From: Rhizomucor pusillus
Taxonomy: Eukaryota; Mucoromycota; Mucoromycetes; Mucorales; Lichtheimiaceae
Reading direction: 5' to 3'
NCBI GenBank assembly: GCA_900175165.2
Contig: FWWN02000628.1
Coordinates: 10,267 to 64,773 of the forward strand
DNA length: 54,507 bases
Below, in pieces: positions 11,655 to 21,570 of this stretch (the first letter of the stretch is position 1; every line of letters starts with the position of its first letter). The translations under genes were made by a program, and so were the position numbers. The notes under the pieces are model-generated. The model was not told the origin of the DNA and ran no database searches. It was given only the letters and a program-made list of their open reading frames with translations.

Positions 11655-12468
11655 TGCAAAATCGTGGGAAAACAAAGAACCAATAAAACCAAGAGAAAGA
11701 AGAGTGAAGGGAGAACTGCCTTGCATAAAGCTTAAAAGAAACAAGAAAAAATTATGGACACTGCTTCGTTCTATTTTGGACAATCGCTGCAGACAAAGGT
11801 AATACACATTCTTCTTCCGATGATCCAGCTCAACTTGTTGCTGTCATTAGTATCTTTGAAGTATGTGCTTGAACCTTCTCTCCAAAATATGGTGGCAAAA
11901 ACTTCTCCATTTGGGCTTGGCATTCATTTATTCATGCTGGATTCACGGCTACAGTGCCACAATATCTTCATTGCTCTTATTCTTCACAGAACCACAAACA
12001 GCGCTCACTAACTGTATCTCGTGCGGTTTTAGGCGCTACCTTAGACATGTCTGTTTGCGAACTTGTTGTAAGCGAATGTAATGTTTGTCGAATAAAGTGG
12101 ATCCCGAATATTTTCGTCTTTACCATGCCGTTGACAGCTCTTGGAGACGGCTAATACATAGCAAATTTAGATTGAATACGTATTAGCATAAGTGAGACAC
12201 AATGACGCTAATTTTTCAAACTAAAGGTTCGAGTAATGTTTTCTGGTTTTAATTTCTTGATAACACACAAATGATTTTGGTATCTTTTCGTCAGCCTTAA
12301 TCAACTGAAGTATGTAACGGATTTGGAGAGGTCAATACTAAGCTGATCTGATTTGTAGGTGATGAGGGATCAAAGTACAAGGGGTGAACAAAATGCACGA
12401 GACATTTTAGGAAGATATACTAGCCTGCGACTAGACTCATGTGAAGGGGTAAGAGGAATGGATATTAT
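11655..12468. other. Intergenic; possible but unassigned open frames on +
   Basis: This stretch lies upstream of the carrier gene and downstream of the acidic-repeat gene. On the plus strand, frames around 11754-12154 look partly coding (for example hydrophobic IYSCWIHGYSATISSLLLFF near 11920-11985), and GT and AG sites are present. No combination gave a protein I recognise. It could be a decayed gene or chance. Confidence 0.3.
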
Positions 12469-15400
12469 TTACAAACGAAGGAATGGAGGAGGGTTGTTAC
12501 ATGCAGTTTGCTCTGCAAAACAGGCAAGGATGTCGCAACAACGGAGCATTTCTTGCTCTTCGTCGTCCAGCCGGACCTTTGAGAATTTGCTTTGAAACTG
12601 GCCATTGATGTATACAGCTTCTTGTACCATATGCTTCGCAAAGGCAAAATGCATTGCGAATAAAGCAGCATATGTAGTGTTGTATCCTAGGCAACATTCC
12701 AGGATATAACCCCGTTCTTCGGCGGTGTAATGACCATCGACAAATGCTTGTATATGCTTCATTTCAGGCTTTTCTTTGCCTACATCGATACGCTTCATCA
12801 ATCGACTGTTTGAACGTCGCAGCTTAACAGTGCATTACCACCAAACAACATATCGAGCATTACATCAATGCTCTCCTTTCGCCGATCTTTTTCTTCGTTC
12901 AAGTCATCTTCCTGCTGCTGCGACTCTGTGGCTGTCTTTAAGGTCTATTTCACTACCATTAAATAACAAGAAAGCATGAATATCTGAATGCAAAGTCTTA
13001 CTGAATCCAGATTAGGGGCAATTTGAGAGAAGCTTGCTATGATGTCTTCAGGTGACATGTCTGCGTCGTAAAAAACATCTGATTCCCCGGACATGCTCTC
13101 GTTCTCTTCATTTTGCAGCTCCTCTGACAACGGCAATTCTGTAAGCTGATGGTTTTCGTATTCCCTAGACTCGTCCAGGTAGTGTAGATAATTATTTGAC
13201 TGAGATGCTGATGTTCCGAATGAATGCATTTCTGCTGACATCTTTGGATTTTTAGGGCCCCTAGGCCTTGAGATTGAACCTTCATCATCATCATCATCAT
13301 CGTGATGTCTCTTACGAGAAACTGTTGGGAATACTGTTGTAGAGACTGTGGATCTTGATGTTTCTTCTCCCTGGAAGTCATTACAAAGTTGTTCGGACCC
13401 GATCGAATCATTTAAAGTATTGTGATCGGCCCGTACATTTCTGGGCGCAACTTCTGGTGTAATCTCTGTTGTCTGTTCAGCCCTCCCTGAATCGGAATGT
13501 GATGGTTCTTCCCAGACTTCGGGCCACGCCACATTTTCACCGAAATCATCTGCCTCGATCGGTATACTGTGTGGTTCGGCGTACTGTATTTCAAGTTCGT
13601 GCTCATCATCTTGGCCACGTCTTTCACGAGCAACTGTTTGAGACATTGTTGGAGACCAGTTTCCTGGTGTTTCATCTTCCAAACGGCTGTTAGAGAGTTG
13701 CTCGAACACGATCGAATTAGTTGAGTTATCGTGCTCTGATCCTGCAGTTCTGGCCTCAATCTCCGGTGTACTGTCTGTTGTCTCTTCAACAGTTGTCGAA
13801 TCGAAAGGTGATGGTTCTTCCCAGACCTCGGGCCACGCTACACTTTCATCGAAATGATCCGTGTCGATCGGTAAACTCTGAGCCTTGTCATTCTGGATTT
13901 CAGGTTCGTCTTCATCATCTTGGCAATGTCTTTCACGAGCAACCGTGGTTCCTGATGTTTCTTCTTCCAAAGGATTATCAGAGTATTGTTCGGATGCAAT
14001 CGAGTCGTTTGGAATGGCATGCTCGGATTGTGTAGTTTTGGTCTCAGACCTCCCTGTACTGTCTGTTGGTTTGGAGGATGTTTGTTCGACTATTGCTAGA
14101 TCCAATACTGTTCGTTTTTCCCAGATCTCGGGGCGCGCTACGCTTTCATCGAAATCGTCTATATCAACTGGGGATTGCCGTACTTCATCCTCTTGGATTT
14201 CAGGCTCATCTTTATCATCTTGGCTACGTTCAGCACGAGGAGGTGTTGGAGGTATAGTTGGAGCAACCGTCGTTTCCGATGCGTCTTCTCCCAAAGGGTC
14301 ATCATAGTGCTGCTTGGAAACAACCGAATCATTTAAGCTATCATGCTCGGATTGTACGGTCCCGGCCTCAACTTCTGGTATGCTGTCTGTTGTCCATTCG
14401 ACCATCGCCGAATCGAATGGTGATGGTTCTTCCCAGACCTCGGGCCACGCTACGCTCTCGTCAAAGTCATCTGCATCGATCGGTAAACGGTGTGACATAT
14501 CGTCCTGTATTTCGGGTTCGTCTTCATCATCGCGGCAATGTCTTTCACGAGCAACTGTTGGGAGTATTGTTGGGGAAACGGCGATTCTTGATGCTTCTTC
14601 TCCCGAAAGATTGTCAGAGTGTTGCGTGGAAACAATCGACTCATTTGAATTATCGTGCTCGGATCGTGCAGTGGTCGGTGTTGTCTTTTCGACTGTTGCT
14701 GAATCGAATGGTGACGATTCTTCCCAATAGCTATCATAGAAATCATCTACATCAGCCGGGAAACGGCGTTGTTCGTCCTCCTGGATTTCAGGTTCGTCAA
14801 AGACCCTTTCGTGAGCCGTAGAGCTCTGGAATCTTGCTCGTCTAACTGGTGCAGGAGTTGGTGATTCATCATCAGCATCTTCCTCTTCATCGCGTCGGAG
14901 CTGCGCAAAGAAATCCCAATCGTCGATCGGCTGGCCCTGTCTCTCTCTCACTAACTGTCTGAACTCTTCCATCTCGTTCGGTTCCAGGAGTAATTCGTCA
15001 GGATCCACTTCGACGAGGCTGTGCTCGCTGACAGATTCTAGATCGCTCTCTGCCGGTCCCATGACCAAAAATTCAAATAAATGGAGTGGATCTACCTCGT
15101 CGGCGCTCGTATCACTGTCGGCTTCTTGTCGTTCGAACAGGTCATCATATTCATCCTCGCTATCACTGTCAGTGTACTCGTCGTCGGATACCGCTAAATT
15201 TTGATAGGCAATCGACGGTGTGTCAGTTCTAGCATATATAACTGTCTGCTGCTGCAGTGGTACTGAGGCTTCTGACGTTTCTGTCATTGCGGCTCGTATT
15301 ATTGGCGACATGCGACGTTCGTTGTATTCTGTCATATCCGCTCTGCTTCCCGACGCAACAATATCCTCCGCTTCTTCAATTTCTTCATCGTCAATCGGCA

Positions 15401-17420
15401 TCTCTTCGAAAACACATCCATGCGATAAGTCATCAACATTGTGGATATCAGACATTTCGTTCTGCTGCTCTTGATTGCGTTGTTCAAACTCAACCGATGT
15501 TTGGTCATCTTGTGCGTGTGAGTAGTCATATTGTGAGTCTTGCTGTATGCTTGTCATGTCCTGCAACTTGTTATCCATTTCGTTTTCACGCTCCAACTGT
15601 CTTTCAACTTTTGTTTCGTTCAAATGTTCTCCTTCATCTTCCTGCTGCATTTGCTCAACAGCTCCATCATTTTTCTCTTCCGCAGATTGCATGCTATCGA
15701 TCATCATAGGACCATATTCAACACTCGTGCTTTGATCGCTCACAGCCGCAATTTGATCAAGATTTTCCACCTGCAGCTCGTGTATATCGTTTGAATCAGG
15801 TCTGTTCGTTGTAAAATTGATGAGGGTATTGTCATCCAAGAATAAGTACCGTTTGCCCTCCGGCGAGTTTGTGTAGCAAATATCTCGAAGGAGATCTTCG
15901 GAAGTATGCTCATACTTGAACTTTGTCTCGAGCTGGAGTTTCATTGCAGTGCTAACAGACCACGATGCAGCGTGGTATACAACATTGTCGCCCTCATCTT
16001 GGGCCTTGTAAAGCGCTTCAATTCGGTATTCGCGGCTGTGACCTAACTTGGAATCAGCCAAGTGTATACCTTTGATTGAGATCTTTTACTTACCCTGAGT
16101 CAATCGGAACCATTCAATGTTTCCTAGCTGACCACTGTCAGGTCGAAGGTTTGCCAATATCCTTCTGCGGCCGTTTCCATATAGCTCCATGATATGAAGA
16201 GTGGAGCTTAAAGTTCCAGTCAGTTGATGCAAGATCAGGATGGGAGATTTCTACCTTACCACGTATCATTATCATTTCTTTTGGATGTGAATGCGGCGAC
16301 CATTGAACGCGTCTCTGGTATAGCAATCAGGTCAAGAGTAGATACAACTGTAAAGAGGAAATCATCGTTAGCTTTGTGAATAACCTTGCTAAACCATCGC
16401 CCTTATATATTACGTCTAGCTTGGTGATATATCTTGCTCGGGATGACTTGGAAATCATTTGAAATCCGGTGAGCTTGCAGCCTGCCTTTTGCAGTTCCAA
16501 AGAGGAGTCTCATATCGCGCCATCCGGAGCGCCCCTCATTTGGATTTTGTGCCATTGACAAGGTCGTAACAGCAGATCCGTCGGCAGAGCCAATGGTGCG
16601 AACCTGTGAAACGAAATGCTTAGTTGGTTGGGACAACGATGTGGTTCTGTGGTTCTTCTTTACCTGGACGTTGCCATCTCGGAAGACCGGCAGCACGGTT
16701 ACCGAACCGTCCTTGTGCCCGAAAGCTAGGATCGGTGTTCCATTCAGCTTTTTGCCAGTTATGTGAGTAATAGAGTTGATTTTTGAAACTTACTTTACAA
16801 CACTTACATGAAATTCTGCGGCGATTGCGCTAACACGAGTTGTTACGACCTGGTCAAGATCTACTTTCCGACAAGTCGCCGACAAAATATCGTATTCATA
16901 AACTGCATAAAACGCGTCGAACACCATCCATCCGACGATCAGCAGGATTTTTCGGTTCTCACTGGCACATGCAGTCAAGTGCTCAACTTCGAACTACAAC
17001 AGAAATCAGCGCTGCGATTCTTTCTCTCCAGACTGCAGCGCGGCTGCTTTTCTGTCTGGGGACTGATCTTACCTCGTCGTGGAAAGCGACCGTGTCGTAA
17101 AGGGAAGAGGTGCCATGGCTGTGGCAATATAATTGTAGCTGCTGTGCACTGTATCGATAGTAGAACAATCGTTCACCGTGAGGTACGGATTGGTTTGACA
17201 CTACGAATCCAACGGAAGGATTTACGAGAACTCGCGAGGAGTCTCGTCCGTTCATGGTGTCTCGCAAGAGTAGTTCAAGGATCGTGTCTTTTCTTGCTGC
17301 CAGAAGAATCCGAGAGTAGAGAAAGAGTGCAAGTCTGTGCTGCTATGGAGATCACAGATTTTAGAGCGTTCGCAAAGCTCAACCCCGCAATGTTGTACAT
17401 GACAGTCGGACGACAATCAT
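12469..17420 (-). CDS. Large protein of unknown function: beta-propeller-like N-terminus and acidic repeat tail
   Basis: I do not recognise a named family. The first third (about 17420-15900) is spread over several exons and reads like WD40-type blades: SRILLAARKDTILELLLRD, GTPILAFGHKDGSVTVLPV, RDMRLLFGTAKGRLQAHRIS and STLHIMELYGNGRRRILANL. The long exon 16042-13002 then turns into a very acidic Ser/Thr/Asp/Glu-rich tail of about 900 residues containing five repeats of about 100 aa, then a D-run and a nuclear-signal-like SRKRHHDDD. The C-terminal part (12944-12469) includes YILECCLGYNTTYAALFAM. The last join may use an unusually short intron of about 41 nt, so 12469-12820 could instead be a separate small gene. 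The start at 17420 (a two- or three-residue first exon) is tentative. Disordered acidic tails like this often mediate chromatin or RNA-polymerase contacts, but no function is claimed. Confidence 0.6.
13290..14805 (-). repeat. Five tandem coding repeats of about 300 bp
   Basis: Inside the acidic tail, five degenerate units of about 95-107 residues follow each other. Each begins near EPEIQ, continues with PID.DDFDESVAWPEVWEE, then a VE.TT block, SEHD..NDSI, and ends near TVARERH.DDED. Units 2 and 4 are closest to the consensus. Unit 1 has lost the SVAWP part and unit 5 has drifted (GENVAWPEVWEEPSHSDS). The period is near 303 bp at the DNA level. Confidence 0.85.
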
Positions 17421-17801
17421 GGTTCGTCTTTAGAAGCCTGGGTTGCAGAAATTATTCATCCGTAGTATGATAAGGAGAGTTGATAGTCAATAAGATGTAG
17501 TATATCATGTCGCAGTGAAAGCTAGCGGCTCTGTTTATTTGGCTTGCCTTGCACTTCAAGGATATGCTTCTTGTCTCTTTGATGGAATCCGCTAAGACGG
17601 TTACGTCCATTCTATGCCTCTGTGTCCCACCCATTATTCGGCAGACCAGTCATCATCCTCCTTAACAACGTAACTTACTCAATGGAGATATTCGAATTAC
17701 AAGTTTCTTAACAATCTCCTTTGTCCAACTATAATGCACCACACAAAGACACAGGTTGCCACGCTACGCACTGTTTCAAAAAAGCCTAAACTACTCACGC
17801 C
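17421..17801. promoter_or_regulatory. Intergenic between divergent acidic-repeat gene and kinase relic
   Basis: About 380 bp that should contain the promoter of the minus-strand acidic-repeat gene and the former promoter of the kinase pseudogene. No TATA box or clear motif is obvious. Confidence 0.35.
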
Positions 17802-19980
17802 ATGTCCAAATTCCAACTCTTCGAAGATCGGCGGATAGGTGAAGGTTCGTGCGGTCAAGTGTATCTATGCTGATGGTGCGGACACAGCGCTGCCGTCAAA
17901 TCCTCCCTCTCGCCCGAGCCAGCCTCGAGATTCAAAAGGAGATTAACCTTATTGGAGAGCTCAGGCACCGAAACATTTTCCAGTACTATGTCGAGCACAG
18001 ATACAAGGGGAATTTGGTGCCTGATTACTGATTATGCAGAACGCGGTTCGTTGCGCGACGTTCTGGATATTGAAAAGTTGAGTGGGGAGCGACAAATGGA
18101 TTTTGCTGAAGACATCATATCCGGAATGGTATATCTTCACTTTAACAGCATTATTCACCGCGACTTGAAGTCTCCCAATATTTTGATCACGAAACCATAC
18201 GAAGCCAAGATATGTGATTTTGGACCAGCAACACTCAAGACCGCTTCGGCTTCAAAGTCCAAGACTTTATCTCAGATCGGCGCTTTACTATGGATGGCAC
18301 CGGAAATAACTAAGCAACCAGTAAAATACTCGACAGCTTCAGATATCTATGCACTTGGGATGGTTTCTGCGAGATAACAAGCGAATAGATACCCTACTAT
18401 GATATTGCAGACAATACACTCGCGTCAGAGATGTTCGACGTGGAGAGTAGGAAAAAAAATACCAGAAAATGCGCCTCAAATGTACGCCGAAGCTGTACGA
18501 TCTTGCTAGCACATGGACCCATCTGAATATTCATCGGCCGAGCAACTCGGAAAATTGATATTTGGATCAGAGCATTTTCCATGCAATTCTTCGTCGAACC
18601 ATACCACGGATAACTCAATGGACAGTGTAGAAAATACAGCATTCTTCAGTAACGAGCCACCTCCAACGAGCCAAGGAGCGTCCTCATATAGTACAAATGA
18701 CTCAAAATTGGACACTTGTGCAGCTCACCCGGGGCGTGACGACAATTCCAGCTATCTTTCAAGGAGCATCCAAGATCTCGAAAAAAGATACGAAGAAGAA
18801 TCATACATCGCAGAGAAAGAAGATTTGAAGAGGCATTCAACATACTCCAAAGCTGTGCCGAGCAAGGTCACGCAGGAGGCAAGCAAAATTGGGCATCATG
18901 TATTACGAAGGAGATACGTCTCCAAGGACAATCTCGAGGCTCCCGAGTGGTATCAGAAATCAGCCGAGCAAAAATCCAGAAAGCATGGCTTACTTGGGTA
19001 AAATGGATTTACACGGAATCTCTATCTCACCAGATCAAGAGAAAGGGTTAGCTTTGTTCCAGGAATCAACGCAGATGGAATGTTCTATAACATGGGTAAC
19101 ACTAGCATTGTCGCATTTGGATGGATGGATGCCGTCTCCCTAGACGAAAAGCTTTCCATTGAATTTGCAAGCAATGCTTTGCCTACGCTTACTGAACAAG
19201 CAAACCTGGACGATGCTCAGGCGCAGGAATCGCTGGGTCGATTGTACCACACTGGTTTAGCGGTTAATAAGAACTATAAAATGCAGTCAAGTGGTACGAA
19301 GCATCCAAACGATACAATCACTGGCCTATCTTGGTGGCAAGTACAGCTTTGGACCGGGAGTTCTTCAAGAAGGCTACAGAGTCTTGGAATAGCTTACATT
19401 CGCTGCAAATCGCGGCGAGCCTATTGGATTATTTGAGCTGGGCGATCTTTACGAAAACGGAGACCTTACCAACAAGGACGTTGCTCGCGGGTGGCGGCTG
19501 TTTGGAAAGTCAGGAGAAGCAGAATACATCTTGGGATACTATCGAGCGGCAAGGGTTGTCGAAAGATTTTACAAAGGCGAGAGAATGGCTGCAAAAAAAT
19601 AGCACAGCATGATGACTCAATTGCATATTATGAGATGGCTTGCTGGGATGAAAACGAGCCTTTTGCTGTTGTGCAAGCTTATGTAAACTACAAATTCGCA
19701 GCAGAAAAGGGATACAAGCCGGCTCAAGTGGCGCTAGCACCGGTTTGGTCCGCGTTCTAGTCTTCATTCCTGGTACCAACTTGCATACGCTTCTCTCAAA
19801 CAGCTGAAAAGAATGGCAATCGGGAAGCACAACTCGAATCCGCCTACATTTAAGATGATGGACTAGGCGTACAAAAAGATAAGAAAAAAGCACAATATTT
19901 GTACGAATTGGCTGCACGGCAAGGATACGATCAGACCAATGGGATTGTTGAACGTACCTTTTTCGATTTTTTGAATAGCA
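17802..19980 (+). pseudogene. Protein kinase with Sel1 repeats, frameshifted relic
   Basis: The start MSKFQLFEDRRIGEGSCGQV is a kinase glycine loop. It is followed within a few codons by a stop, and later kinase blocks sit in other frames: AVKSS (beta-3 Lys), EINLIGELRHRNIFQYY (helix C), YAERGSLRDVLD, IIHRDLKSPNILIT, ICDFGPAT and ALLWMAPEI. Past 18500 come fragments of Sel1-like repeats, again in shifting frames: IGHHVLRRRY and HVGGK-like remnants, AQESLGRLYHTGLAVNKNYK, AAEKGYKPAQVALA and KKKAQYLYELAARQGYD. At least six frame changes or stops are needed to read through. Kinase-Sel1 proteins form large families in Mucoromycota, where they are presumed signalling or adaptor proteins. This copy cannot make the full protein. 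The overall length (about 2.2 kb) suggests the original gene was nearly complete. Confidence 0.85.
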
Positions 19981-20107
19981 TGCATATAGATACCTTGATT
20001 CTATACTTTAGAAGTAATAGTTCATTGCATAGACGTACACCGTGTCGACAGTGCTGATAGCTGCTGGATAATCTGAGTTCAAAGGCTGACCCAAGTGGAA
20101 AATCATA

Positions 20108-21521
20108 ATGGCAGGACGAGGGACGCGTGTCCTCTTCTCAGCTCCACACCAATCTCACTCCATGGAAGAAATCGGTATTCAAGTAAAGTCATTTGTATGT
20201 ACACGCAAGATCAGGTTTCTCTTAGCTCGCTACTCATAAATTGCGTATTAGACCAAGGACCCTGTCATTGCGTCCGCGAAACAGAGCATACTAGAGGAGG
20301 CGACGGAGAAGGACTTGTACGTCAAGCTAAAGAAACTTCAGCGCAACCTCGAGTTTTTGGCATTGCAAGAGGAGTATATTAAAGATGAGCAAAAGAATCT
20401 GAAGCGTGAGCTTTTGCGAGCGCAAGAGGAAGTAAAGCGGATCAAGTCAGTACCTCTAGTCATTGGTCAATTCTTGGAACCTCTCGATCAGCACACGGGT
20501 ATTGTGGGATCTACAACCGGCTCCAACTACGTTGTACGCATATTAAGCACGATCGATCGCGAACTGCTGAAGCCAAGCTCCTCGGTCGCATTACACAGAC
20601 ACTCAAATGCACTCGTCGACGTTCTTCCGCCAGAAGCCGATAGCAGCATTGCAATGTTGGGTGCAGACGAACGACCGGACGTGACATACCAAGACGTTGG
20701 TGGCCTTGATATCCAAAAGCAAGAAATCCGCGAAGCTGTAGAGTTGCCATTGACACACTTTGACTTGTACAGACAAATTGGTATCGATCCTCCGCGCGGT
20801 GTGCTCTTGTATGGCCCTCCTGGGACCGGCAAAACTATGCTTGTAAAAGCAGTAGCGCATCACACAACCGCAAACGTCATTCGAGTAGTTGGCTCCGAGT
20901 TTGTACAGAAATATCTGGGTGAAGGTCCAAGAATGGTCCGCGACGTCTTTAGACTGGCACGAGAGAACTCGCCGGCAATCATCTTCATCGACGAAATTGA
21001 TGCAATTGCAACAAAGCGATTTGATGCGCAGACGGGCGCGGATCGAGAAGTTCAGCGTATCTTGCTAGAATTGCTCAACCAGATGGACGGTTTTGATCAG
21101 ACGTCAAACGTCAAGGTATGATAAAGTTGAATTTATTGATAACGCACACGAAATCTAACCATCTTTTGCTTTTACAAAAAAGGTCATCATGGCCACCAAC
21201 CGTGCAGATACTTTGGATCCCGCGTTGCTGCGGCCTGGCCGTTTGGATCGTAAAATTGAGTTCCCCACACCTGATCGTCGTCAGAAACGATTGATTTTCT
21301 CTACCATCACCTCCAAGATGAACCTTTCAGAAGAAGTGGATTTGGAAGATTTTGTATCTCGGCCAGACAAGCTTTCCGGTGCAGAGATTGCAGCCATCTG
21401 TCAGGAGGCTGGTATGCATGCAGTGCGCAAAAACCGTTATGTCATTCTCAGCAAGGATCTGGAGAAGGGTTACAAGGCCAATGTTAAGAAGGAAGATACA
21501 AACTTTGAATTCTACAAATAA
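20108..21521 (+). CDS. RPT3: 26S proteasome regulatory ATPase Rpt3 (PSMC4)
   Basis: One of six AAA+ ATPases of the 19S base that unfold ubiquitylated substrates and open the 20S gate. Exons 20108-20182, 20252-21115 and 21183-21521 give 425 aa from MAGRG; a second in-frame start, MEEIGIQ at 20162, gives 407 aa and matches the animal N-terminus, so the first 18 residues are optional. Coiled coil ([26 protein letters not shown]), then the OB region ([21 protein letters not shown]). Walker A is GPPGTGKTM, Walker [10 protein letters not shown], arginine fingers lie in [13 protein letters not shown], and the C-terminus ends NFEFYK, matching the Rpt3 tail. The stop lies 49 bp from the Zw10 stop (convergent genes). 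I saw no clear PACE (GGTGGCAAA) element in the short upstream stretch. Confidence 0.97.
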
Positions 21522-21570
21522 TATAACAAAGCATCCATTTCCCTGCAAATTGTTTTATTTATTAGCTTTT

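Noticed and set aside
13412..14821. Several overlapping plus- and minus-strand frames of 100-190 aa in the acidic-repeat region
   Set aside because: They recur with the 303-bp repeat period and are only alternative frames of the long exon; none has independent features.
17660..17700. TCCTTAAC near 17677 as a U12 branch site
   Set aside because: It lies between genes with no matching RTATCCTTT donor or exon to join.
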